From Corythucha ciliata (lineage: Eukaryota; Arthropoda; Insecta; Hemiptera; Tingidae): a stretch of DNA of 64,000 nucleotides. The notes beneath the pieces are model-generated. The model was not told where the DNA came from, made no database searches, and worked only from the letters and a program-made list of their open reading frames with translations. The stretch is taken from contig CM075938.1 of NCBI GenBank assembly GCA_038030265.1, positions 8,099,009 through 8,163,008 of the forward strand, written 5' to 3'. Position numbers and translations under genes: made by a program. This document shows positions 23,375-35,700 of this stretch, in pieces (position 1 is the stretch's first letter; each line of letters begins with the position of its first letter).

Positions 23375-26300
23375 CAAAAATTGGCGTTTTTCTGCAATTT
23401 TAGGCGCAAATGATCACTTTTTTTTCATTTTAGCCGCAAATTAGCGTTTTTAGTCAATTTTAGCCGTGAGAAGGTCTTCATAAACCGTGAATTAGCAGAT
23501 TTTTTAAAAAAATTTGGCTTGGACTTTGCATTGCGAAACCACGAATTGATGCGTTTTCTCAAAAGAGAGCTTATTTTTCTCAATTTCAACGACTTTTTTT
23601 TTTCAATTTCACCGGTTAATGAACGCTATTGCTTAATTTTAGCCGCAAATTTGCATTTTTCGGCAATTGTAGCAGCTTCAAATGAGTGCCTTTTCTCAAC
23701 TTTACCGTGAGCGGGCGCTGTATTCCTCAAATTTTAGCCTCAAACTGACGTTTTTAGTCAATTTTCTCAGCAAATTACGAGTTTTTTTTTTTTTTTTTCT
23801 CGAGCTCTCTTACTCAATTTTAGTCGTGAAAAGGTGTCCATAACGCGAATTGGTGTTATTTATCAATTTTATAGCCTCAAAAGCGCGCTTATTATCAATT
23901 TTAACCGCGCATGGGCGTTATTCTTTTGTGTTTAGGCTCAAATTTCCCCAGTGAATGAGCACTATTGCTCACTTTCAGCCGCAAATTAACATTTTTCGTC
24001 AATTTTAACCGCAAATGAGTGCTTTCTCTCAATTGTACCGTGAAGGATCCCATTTTTCTCGTTTTTAGCCGTGAAAGGGTCTCCAGAAAGCTCAAATCAG
24101 CGTATTTTCTTATTGTTGGCCCGATGGTAGTTGATTTTAGGCGCGAATGAGTGATATTTCTCAATTTTATCCACTACTATGCGTTTTTCCTCCATTTAAC
24201 CGGCGAATTGGCGATTTTCGCTCAATTTAAGCCGCGGACGATGCCCGAAGAACAGTGAATATGCTCTTTTTTTTTTTTTTTTTTTTTTTTCAATTTTAGT
24301 CGATAAACCGCGCGAATTGCGGCTATTTGCCCACATTTTAGCCTCGGATTAACGGACAATATTCCTAAAAACAGGGCAAGCGAACCTTATAAGGGGCTTC
24401 ATTCGACGGTTTCATTGTAAGAGGCGCTTGATGACGTTTTCCCAACTTCCCGAGGCGGACGATTATTGGCCGTTATATAACGGCTACATTTGTCATTCGA
24501 GAAAACTCAAAAACCTCGAATAGGCGTTTCCTCAATTTTAGCATCGAATTATTGCGCTTTTTCCAAACTTTTAGCCAAGAATTTGCGCTTTTCCTCAATT
24601 TAAACCACGAGGTTGCTTCAAGAATCCGCGAATTTAGCGGTTTCTCAATTTGCGAATGAGCGCTCTTTCTCAATTTTTATCCACGAATCAACAATTTTTC
24701 CAGTTATTAACCGTGAACGTGTGATTTCTCCATTTTAGCGGCGATTTAACGCCTTTTCTCCATTTTATCCCTGAATTATAGAGTTTAATATTTCAATTAC
24801 ACGTCCTCTTTTCCTCGTACATGTCCTACTTTTAGAGCGTCCGGACTTATTTTACAGGCGTGGAGGATAAAATTTATTGTCCTACTTTTCGGTGTTATAT
24901 CTTGTAACGGTCTGATGGCAGTAGAGTGTTGTGTGGGGGGGGGGGGTGTACCGCCCTGGGGGCCACCAAAAAGCTTAGAGATGGAAATGAACCGCTTACG
25001 AGCATTTGATGCGAATAAAGAAAACGCTATGAAAAATTCGTTGCTAAAATTGAGAAGAATAGCTAGTTCGCGGCTCGTCAAAAATTAGAGATTTTACCTA
25101 GTTTAATAGCCGCGAATTAGCGCCTTTTCTAAATTTTTACCCACGAATCAGAGCATTTTCTCTTTTTTAGCCGCGAATTAACAGTGAATTCACGCCGTGA
25201 ATTTGCATTTTTTCTCAACTTTAGCCGCGAGTCAAAGTTTTTATCAAGTTTTAGTCCGTGAATTTGCAATTTATCCTAATTTTAGTAGCGAATTGACGCG
25301 AATGTTTTATTTTTTTTTTTACCTTTTTGTCGCGAATTAGCCACTTTTACATGTACACTAACGCTTTTGCTATAGTTTAGCCGTAAGGGGCCTACATATA
25401 CTGCGAATCAGTGATTTGTTTTTAATTTTAGTCTTGAAGCTGCACCGGAAAAACTCTAATCAGAGCATTTCCGGCAAGAAGTAGACAATTTATTCAAGTT
25501 TTATAGCCTTTTCTCAATTTTTATCCACGAATCACAGCTTTTTCTCCAATTCAGCCGTGAATTAGCGGCGGATTCCCCACTTTTAAGCATTGAACTAGCG
25601 CTTTTCCCCACTTTTAGCCGCGAATCGACGTTTTTAAAATTTTTTATACCGCGAATTTGCAATTTATCCCCATTTTAATCTTGAATTAGCGTTTTTTTCA
25701 CTTTTATCCCCGGATCGGAGCCTTTTCTCAATTTTATCCGCGAATTAGCAGATTTTTCATCTTTTAGACATGAATTGTCTGTTTCTATAAATTTTAGCAG
25801 CAAATTACCATTATTCCAATTTTTAGCCGTGAATTAACAGTTTTATCCATTTTAGCCGCCAATTACCATTTTTTTCCCCTTCAAATCTCTCATTCAAATT
25901 GACGCATTTCTCACTTTTTAGCCACGAATTAAGGTTTTTACAATTTTTTGCCGCGAATTTGCAAGTTTTCTTACTTTCATTCGCGAATTATAGCTTGTTA
26001 TATGTTTTAGCCGCGCATTGAAGTTTTCCTGAATTTTATCCGCGAATCGGGGCTTTTTCTTTGCGTTACCCGCGAATTTACGTTGTTATCAATTTTAGCT
26101 GCCGAATCAACTTGTTTCTGATTTTCAGCCGCAAATTTACGTTTTCAATTTTGGTATCGAATTAGCCTTTTTTTCACTTCTGTAGTCATTATTTAGCGTT
26201 TTTTCTCTATTTTAAGCGCAATCTTTTGGGTTTTTTCCCCGAATTAGCAACTTTTACATGTACACGAGCGCTTTTGCTATAGTTTAGCCGTAAAGGGCCT

Positions 26301-28250
26301 ACATATACTGCGAATCAGTTATTTGTTTTTGATTTTAGTCTTGACGTTGCACGGGTAAAACTCGAATCAGAGCATTTTCGCCAAGAATTGGACATTTTTA
26401 CCATTATTCCAATTTTTAGTCATGAATTAACAGTTTTATCCATTTTAGCCGCCAATTACTTTTTTTTTTCTTCAAATCTCTCATTCAAATTGACGCATTT
26501 CTCACTTTCTAGCCAAGAATTAAGGGTTTTACAACTTTTAGCCGCGAATTTGCAAGTTTTCTTACTTTCATTCGCAAATTAGAGCTTGTTATACGTTTTA
26601 GCCGCGCATTGACGTTTTCCTGAATTTTATTCGCGAATTAGGGCTTTATCTCTATGTTATCCGCGAATTTACGTTGTTATCAATTTTAGCTTGTGTGTAA
26701 TTTTTAGCCGCAAATTTACGTTCTCAATTTTCGTATCGAATTAGCCTTTCTTTCACTTCTACAGCTATTATTTAGCGTTTTTTCTCAAATTTAACCGCAA
26801 TCTTTTGTTTTCCCCCATTTTTTTTCACGAATTTGCAATTTGTTTCACTTTTTGTCGCGAATTTGCAACATTTAGGAGTACATTAGCGTTTTTTGTATAG
26901 TTAAGCCGCTAGCCGTATAAAAGGGCCTCCAAATACAGCGAATCAGTGATTTGTTAATGATTTTGGTATTGAAGTTGTGTATTGAAAAAACGCGAATCAG
27001 AGCATTTATTTGGCCATTTCTGTCAATTTTAACAGTGAATTACTATTTTCTAAAATTTTTTATGCATGAACTGACAATATTATCCATTTTATCCGCGAAT
27101 TCCCAGTTTTTTAAAACTTTTAGCCATGAATGAAGCCGCAACTTAATGTTTTTACACTTTTTAGCCGCGAATTTGCAAGTTTTCTGACTTTTATTCTCGA
27201 ATTAGAGCTTGTTATATGTTTGAGGTTTACTCAATTTTATCCGTGAATTACAGCTTTTTCTCTGCGCTAGCCATGGATTTATGTTTTTATCAATTTTAGC
27301 CGCGAATTATCTTGTGTCCAATTTCTAGGCGCGAATTCGCATTTTCAATTTTGATAGCGAATTTGCCGTTTTCTATAGTTTTTTTTTTATTTTCATCTGT
27401 AGCCATTAATTAGCGCTTTTGCTCAATTTCAGCCGCGAATCAGCAGATTCTTCAACTTTTAGCCATAAAATGGCAATTTCTATCAATTTTAGCAGCGAAT
27501 TACCATTTTTCCAAGTTTTAGCCATGAATTAACAGTTTCATACATTTTACTCGCGAATTAGCAGTCTTTTTCAATTTTTAGCCATGAATTGACGCTTTTT
27601 TCTCACCTTTAAGCCGCGAATTCGCAATTTTTCTTATTTAATCGTGAAATAGTTTTTTGAATTTGAATTTTATTGAGAATTAGCAACTTTTAGAAGTACA
27701 TTAGCGTTCTTTTTATAGTCTAGCCGTCAAAAGGGCCTCCATATACTGCGAATCAGTGATTTGTTCTTGAAGTTGTATTGAAAAAACGCGAATAAGATAA
27801 TTTTTTTTTTTTACAATTTCTTTTTTGTGGTTTTTAAAACTTTTAGCCGCGAATTTCCAAGTTTTCTCACTTTTATTTGCGGATTAGAGCTTGTTAGATA
27901 TTTTAGCCGCGTATGAACGTCTTCCTCAATTTTATCCGCGGAATCACGGTTTTTTCTCTACGTTAACCGCGGATTTACGTTTTTATCAATTTTAGCCGCG
28001 AATTGAGTTTTGTGTCCAATTTTTAGCCGCGTATTCACGTTTTCTATTTCAGTAGCGAAATAGCGGGGTTTTTCGCTTCTATCCATGACTACTACTAATT
28101 AAAGCGCTCTTTTGCAATTTTAGCCACTCATATTAGTGTTTTTTTCCCCCAAACTTTTAGCCGCGTACATGCTCCAAGAACATTTTAACGCGCCTTCTCA
28201 ATTTTAGCCGCCTAGTAAGGACCTACGGAAACTGGAGAAAGCGTAATGCG
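23375..28250 (+). repeat. Family A ~30-bp array, 4.9 kb, with higher-order repeats
   Basis: The longest array. Units of CTCAATTTTAGCCGCGAATT plus AGCGTTTTT occur roughly every 30 bp. A larger composite unit is also repeated: a segment with CATATACTGCGAATCAGT recurs near 25390, 26300, 26930 (variant) and 27740. A stretch starting TACCATTATTCCAATTTTTAG at 25806 recurs at 26399, about 593 bp later, for some 250 bp. The array therefore grew partly by duplication of multi-unit blocks. Confidence 0.85.
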
Positions 28251-28690
28251 AGCCAAATCACCGTCCAACCAGAGATAGTAAGTCTCCTTTTCACGTAGCT
28301 AAAAATCCTCATTTTTACCAACTTCACGCCCCCTATGAACGGGTGGGCATCCTCAGGTGGTCAGCCCTACTTTTTGGTACGCTAATGGGTTGCGGGTGAC
28401 CGCAGGGCGCAAGGGGTTCCAAATCTGCTTCCTCGTAGTTTAAACGTTTCCACTAACAATTTTAAATCAGAAATTCTTGATCTTAGGATCCTTACGGTGT
28501 CGAGAAACTCCACAGTGCAAAAGTTGGTGGGGAGGGGGGTTCCGTGAGGGTGACCATCTCAAGGGGAAAACGCTCCCACGACACGAATAAACGGTATTCG
28601 CGTGGTTGTCATGGCAATACGTAACTCGAGACCTACGTCTTGTTATTCCACTACCTCTAATGACGAGAAGTGTTGAAAATTTTAGAATAA
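28250..28690. promoter_or_regulatory. 5' flank of EFCAB2
   Basis: Non-periodic sequence between the family A array and the EFCAB2 start codon, likely to contain its promoter and 5' UTR. No specific element is recognised. Confidence 0.4.
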
Positions 28691-29614
28691 ATGTACAATA
28701 AAGAAGGAAGCGATAAAAATATGGGGCCGGGGATACAAACGAGGGACAGTATCGACGGAGGAGGAGGAGGAGTGGGAAGAAGTTCAAGTCGAGCGTCAAC
28801 AGCGGGCAGCGGCTCGGAAGCTAGACGGCCAACGGCTGGTATTGTGGCTACGGCCGATCCACAGTCACAAGCTCGGGGTAAGTCGCTTATGATTTTTCAG
28901 GAAAACGTCTTTGTACAGTTTGGTGTGGTGTGTGTGGCAGCCGACATGATGGCAGAGCTGGAGAAAAAAGTGATCGAAGCCTTCGAACTGTTTGATCACG
29001 CGTCGAATAAAACGGTCGATGTACGTGAAGTGGGAGCCATTATTCGTTTGCTGGGTAATTATACCATAACCAGTGTAAGATTGCAGTTAAAAGTCGGTTT
29101 ATTGCGAAACGGTGCCTGAAACAGGTTGCGTGCCCACGGAAGCTGAAATACAGGAGATAATAGTGAGCGTCGAAGATCAAGAGACTCCCGGGAGCGTCCA
29201 CTTGGACAGATTCGTTCACCACGTAGTTAACATCATATCCGAATATAAGTGCGTGAGTCAGTCTCTTTTTTCCAACAATTTAGTGTCAAGGCTGTCATTC
29301 TCCCCTGAGTCAAATTGACGCATTACCTTTACCAACATTTTTAACGGAACAAAATGACAATATAAATCAAATTGCGCTTTTAAACAAAAACAAGAATGCA
29401 GCCAGCGAGTGCTGATGAACTTCTGAAAGCGTTCACAACTTTCGACCCAGATGGTACTGGCTATATTGACAAGGACGTCATGGTAAACTTGATGAAAGAG
29501 GGCCCTGAGCCGTTTACCGAAGAGGAAATTGAAGAAATGATGGGAGCAGCCGTTGAGCCTGGAACTGAAGTTATTAACTACGAGCAGTACATCAACTTGA
29601 TAATGGTAAATTGA
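28691..29614 (+). CDS. EFCAB2: EFCAB2 / dynein regulatory complex subunit 8 (DRC8)
   Basis: Calmodulin-like EF-hand protein. In other animals this family belongs to the nexin-dynein regulatory complex of motile cilia and sperm flagella. Exons 28691-28877, 28941-29054, 29125-29248 and 29395-29614 join with phases 1, 1 and 2 to give 214 aa. Diagnostic stretches are FELFDHASNKTVDVREVG, IIRLLGCVPTEAE, and GPEPFTEEEIEEMM followed by INYEQYINLIM, collinear with human EFCAB2 (about 160 aa). The extra N-terminal 60 residues are Gly/Ser/Arg-rich low complexity and come from exon 1. The last EF loop, DPDGTGYIDKDV, ends in Val instead of the usual acidic residue 12, so calcium binding may be weak, as suspected for the family. 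The gene is convergent with ECH1 (153 bp between stop codons). Confidence 0.93.
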
Positions 29615-29766
29615 TTTTAGAAGATCTGTGGGGGGGGGGGCAGCAAGGTAAAGAAATATCAAACACAATTTAAAAAAATAACACGTTCATTCATCTATTG
29701 GGGTTTGCGTATACCTGAATACTTCAATCAACGCTGTTGAGTTCTTTAGCTTACCAATACATCATT

Positions 29767-32700
29767 TTAAAGTTTAGAATAAACAGGAAAGGGACTTTTA
29801 GTTAACTGTGCGATCGTGCTGTTCATAAAATCGTCGCTTTGCAGCATCGTCTGATTCCAGTCAGCCTATTCAACAAGCCACCACCACAAAATTGTAAACT
29901 TTTATTTCTTACAGGTTGACTAAACAAAACTCACGATATGCTCAAGCGATTCCTTGACCGAATGATCCCTCGAATACACGATGCTTCGCTTCGTGCCTTG
30001 CACAGCCACTGGACTTTTCTTTGCGATGCTATCTGCCAATTCGAGCGCCTCTTGGACCATCCTTAATGGTCCACCGATTAAATAAAGTGCACAAATAAAT
30101 GAAAAAATTAATGGACCTACGTTTCTTTGTCAGCATAAACTCTGTTGACTAGCCCACACTCTTTAGCTTCATCAGCTTTGAGAGGCCTAGCCGAAAATGC
30201 CAGCTCGTTCACTAAACTCTGACTTTTGACAATTTTCGGAAGACGCTGTAAAGTGCCCACATCCGCCGCCAGACCTATAATTCACACCCCAACCCGACCG
30301 TCAAAAAAAAAAACATTTCCAGCATTTTACATGGCGCAGTAATAAATAAAACGGACAAACCCATATCAACTTCTTTGATCGCAAAGTAGGCGTCTTCGGT
30401 GCAATACCTTATGTCACCCGCTGAGATCATGTCAACGCCAGCTCCAATACAAGCGCCATGAACCAGACAAATCACCGGTTTTACGCACTGGAGGTAATAA
30501 GAAAGACGATAAGGTCACAATTTTGTCTGAATGGTACCCTCCCCCATTCAATTGTGCTGACGGGGGGGGGGAGGAGGATCTCTTAATTTAACACTGACCG
30601 TTTCCAACGATGACATACTTTCCTGGTATCTGATTATATTTTTTCTGAGAATTTTACACCTACGGGCAACGTCTTCTTGTTCGGCCAATTCCTCAGCCAT
30701 TCCCATTAACGCTTTAAAGTCGATGCCTAAGAACAGATTTTTAAAACTTTTTTCTCCAACCAAACCAAAGGGAATATGCGCAGACCATTTGCGCATATTA
30801 GAGATCACAGTGGTGGTAAAAGGTGGGAGGGGGCTAACCTGCTGTAAATAGTTTGCCAGCTCCGGTAAGTAGGACAACTCGACATTCGTCATTTTCCCCT
30901 AGGGCGTTGAAACACTGATGAATTTCACTGTAAAAAGAATGATAAAAAAAAAAAATGTATTCCCAAGGAAGGGGCGTGTTTAAAAAACAGAAATATTTTC
31001 GGAGCGTTAACGACTTGGTGTAGGCGTCAAAGAGTCATAATTACAAGTCAAGTGATCCAATCTGGGGAAGTAATTGGGACCATCACACGACAGAAGGCTT
31101 GGGCAGCTGCAGCAGAACTGCAGGCGATTAAGGCCAAATAGCCCCCCGCAAGTGACCAAAACCGACCGTTTCGCGTTGTCCTTGGTTTCGACCGAATTTC
31201 TCCGCTCCACCGTGGGCTAGCGAGGCCCGCCTTTTGTCGAGGCTTTTCCGGGCTGACGGTAACGTCGTAGCCGCCGCCACCCACAGGAAAATTCGTGAGG
31301 CCCCGGAAAACGGGCCGAAGCGGCTAAAATTGCCTGGATCACGGGGCGAACTCCTTCAACGGCTCTTTCGATGGAAAATCTGTTTCCCCAGGATCTGGAT
31401 CCCCGCTCAAAACTCAAGATCAACTGCTACTTACCAGCCAAAAAACGTATTCACGCTACTCCGGGTCCATGGACCTAACGATTCTGTTTAAAATAAGAGG
31501 CCGTGAACCTTCCACGCCAGGCCAGCAAACCGTGACAAATACAAATAGCAATGACATTACTGTACTCTGAGTTAAAAAAATGTGTGGAATTGCCAGTTTG
31601 GAATGCGCGTAGCCAGTGAGCAGTTGCTCTCCACTACACTCAAGAGCGCAGCCGCAGTGCGGGAACTGCCAAACCCATTAATGTCATCGAACAATCATCT
31701 AATTTTGTTCCGTCAACGCTCACAAAAAATCATCCCTCAGATTTCGCTCACTAAAAAACCAGGTCGGGATCTCCCTAAAAAATAAGTTCACTGATTTTTG
31801 TGGCTTAAAAACCATATATTCGAGGCGTCGACTCATTCAAAAATGAAAATTTGTCGGATTTCGCTCACTAAAACTCCAATTTCTCAGATGGTTGACGCTG
31901 AAAAACTGAGTGGCCTCATTCAACGACATTTTAGCATTAGAATTAGCACACGAAAAAACCATTTTCGCAGGTCTGGCTCACTAAAAACCACAAATTAATC
32001 TGGTTTCGCTCTATTAAATCCAAATTTCGCGGATTTTTCTCACCAAAGACACATTTTTGCGGGTATTTTTCACTAAAAAACCCAATTTCGTGGTTTCCGC
32101 TCACCTAATTTTGCGGGTTCCATTCGCCTACTAAATCGCTAATTTCCCTCAGTATAAAAAAACAAATTTCGTGAATTGATCTCGCACAAAAACCAATTTT
32201 CGCGGGCCTGACTTACTAAAAACCCAATTTTGCGGCTTTTTGTGACTTAAAACCAATGTCGCTGTTTTTTCGCTATCTAAAAAAGTAACTTTGATGATTT
32301 TGCTCCCCTAGAAAACCATTTTTGCGGATGAGGCTCACCACAACAAATCATTTCTCAGATTTCACTCGCTTAAAAAAACCGATATTTCAAGGATTTTAGT
32401 TGCTAAAAACCCAATTTCGCAGAGTCACGTCGTCCAAAAAACGATTTTGCGGATTTTGGACACTCGAACTAATCTCCCGATTCTGGCTCACTAAAACGGC
32501 ATTTTTGGGCCCACTAAAACCCCCAAATTTGAGGGGTTTAGCTCGCTGTAAACCCAATTTAGCTTTCAATAGGTGACATCTTCTCCATTAAAGCTGCCCA
32601 CCCCTAAATCAATGGCTGGCTACGCCCCTGCAATTTGGCGTCTAATAATTCCCGGTGAAATTGCTCGTTTCTGGTATTTATTTTTCCGAAATTGCCAAAA

Positions 32701-35700
32701 TTCTGATCTTCATTTCTGCGAAAATTCATAGTTTCGGTTATTTTTCATAGTGACGGCGGAACCCCGGGGGCTAGCCGGCCACGACGACAGTGACCAAACT
32801 TTTTTGACGAATAGCCCTCATTTTGAAGGTGTTTATTTCCTTTGTGGATATTTATACACACAATTGGATTTTTTCTGACTGAAGATTCACGATTTTTCAA
32901 GCTTCACGTCCTAATTTCAGCAAAACTGCAAGTTTCAGGGTCTTTTGGACGTAAACCGGTCTCGGCGGAGCCTCCAACTTTGACTTTGAACTAGAATTTA
33001 TTTGCAATTTAGGTAAATTCAATGAGTTTACAAGTTTGGGTCTTAATTTGAGCAATATTACAAGAGTTTGCAGGCTGAATGTACGCGAAATTGACTGTTT
33101 CGAGTCATCGGATCTTAATTTCAGCGAAATTGCAAGTAAATGGGACGCTTAATTTCGCAGAAAAGGCAATAATTTTTGGTGCTAAATATCCGTGAAATTT
33201 GCAAGTTTGCAAATTGTTTTTTGAGGGCTCGGACCCCGCGCTAGCCGGCCACGATCGACCGTGTCGTAGACTGACGAATCCCTCACGCCATAACCTAAAC
33301 AAAATTGTAATACTTTGTAGGCAAATATCCGTGAAATTGTATGTTCCCATACACAATTCAGCGAAATTACAAGTTTAAAGAGGGGGGGGGGGGTTCATTT
33401 TTGTGGTCGGCGACCCTGGGAGCTGCCGTCCCGAGTCAGATTAGACATGGCGTAATCGTAGAATGGCGTAAATCGTGATATTACGCCATCTGCAAGGCAC
33501 AAATGATGAGTTTAGCCATTTTTAAGGACCGAATATCGTTTGAATTTTAGCCATTTTCACGGCGCAAACAGTCAGTACGGTCATTTCTTGGGCTTGTATG
33601 GTCATAAATCCGTCATTTTAGTCAGTTTTGCAGGGTACGAACTCAATTCAGCCATTTTCAAGGCGCGAATTGTCAGTTTAGCTATTTTGGGGGCCATTCG
33701 GCCGCCATTTCGGGGTTTGCCATTTAAATATAGGCCGCGAATAGTTACATCAAGCGAATGCGTGAGTACACGCAGCAGCTTGGCCATATTATTGGCGCGC
33801 AAAATGGTTGATTTTGCAATTTTCAGGCAGGAATAATCTGTTTAAGAGATTTTCAGTGTGCCAATCGTCAGTTTATCAGCGTGTAGAGTCAGTTTGGCTA
33901 TATTTATAGTGAGAATCGTCAGTTCAAGTACTTTTAGCGTGCATGCAATTAGCTTAGCCTTTGGCCATTTTCAAAAGGCGCGAGTATGTCAGTTTTACCA
34001 TTTTGGGGAGGCGAACAGTCAGCAATTATCCGTTTTTAGGAACGACAAGTCCGTCAAGCTAAAGGCGCAAATGGCCAGGACTGGCGATTTATGGCGCGCA
34101 GTCGATTTATATCAGGGCGGGTATCATGGCCGTTTCAGGCATTTTCAGGGCGCACAAATCGTCAGCTTAGCTATTTTTAGGGTGTGAGAAGCCAGTATGC
34201 TGTTTAGAGTCCGCACTTTAGAGCGGAAATTGCCAGTTTCGCTATTTTTAGGACGCAATAAGTCACTTATTTAGCCATCTTTAAGGCGCGAATCGTAAAG
34301 TTTGCCATTCTGAGGCGCAAGTATAGTAATTCAAGTCGATTTACTCGGTCGGTTTAACTATTTTTAGGAAGCGAATGAGTGTGAAACCCTTTTTAGCACA
34401 ACGAAGCACACAATTTCTCTTAAGCCCCTCCTTTGAGCAAATCCTGAATCTGCGTTTGTGTATACAATGTGTACACTTCAGTAGCGCCGACACTACAGCC
34501 ATGGTGTAGCAGCCGCACCTCTCTAAGGGGTGGTTGGTCCGTGATTGAGGAGGTGATAAATAACATTGAAGTAAAAAGGATGAAGATAAGTGTGGTCAAA
34601 TCCAAAGAAGGAAGGGAGAATCTGTTCTCTGGTCAGACATTATTTTATAGGACGAAATTGACAGTTTATATTACGAAAATCACAGTTTTGAATGTCTAAA
34701 TTGACAGTTTCTAGGGTGAAATTGGTAGATTCGAGGACGAAACAGTCAATTCCATCGCCAAACTCATCAATGTCGTCTTGAAACTGTCAATTTCGTCCTA
34801 AAAACTGTCAATTTTGCTCTAGAATCATTCAAATCTGCCAACTTTGTCATTCAAAACTTTCACTTTCGTTCTTGAAACTGTCAATTCAGTCCTGGAAACT
34901 CAGTGGATATTTGTCACGAAAACAGTCAATTTCGTTCTGGAAACTGTCCGTTTTTTCCAGGAAATTGTAAATTTTGTAGTTAAAACTATCAATGTCGTCC
35001 TGATACTCTCAATTTCACCCTATAAACTGTCAATTTCGACGAAATTGATAGTTTGAAGAATAAAATTTACAGTTTCCAGGACAAAAATGTCATTTGATAG
35101 TTCCCAGGACTAAATTGACAGATTTGAACATTTATTTGACAGTTTCCAGCACTCACAACTGTTTCCGGTGAAGGGGATAAGAAACCCTTTAGTTTCCGAA
35201 ATCCGTTGACAGTTTCTAGGGCGAAATTGGCAGACTCAAGGACGAAATTGACAGTTTTTAGGAAGAATTTGGCACTTTTAGAATAGGTAACGTCGATAGT
35301 TTTGACGACGAAATTGACAGTTTTGAATGACGAATTTTACCTTCATAGGACGAAATGGACAGTTTCATGGTCGAAATTTACAGTTTGGTGGACAAAATCA
35401 ACAGTTTTTAGGACAAAATTGACAGTCGACATTGATAGTTTCAACTGGAAATTTACAGTTCCGCCCAGGACGAAATTGACAGTTTCTGGGACAACATTGA
35501 CAGTTTTATTTATATTTTATTTTTAGAGTTTTTTGGCTTCTTCGTTTCCTAAGCTTTCGCTCCAGTAATAGTAGAGGAAGCGATAAGTCAAAACTCTAAA
35601 AATAAAATATTAATCAAGTTGCATGGCTTAAAAACAAATAATATTAATAACATTGACAGTTATTTACGACAAAGTTGACAGTTTCTGGGGCGAAATTGAC

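Noticed and set aside
23375..28250. Possibility that the ~30-bp arrays are a CRISPR
   Set aside because: Units are contiguous and degenerate without distinct repeat and spacer segments, and the genome is eukaryotic.
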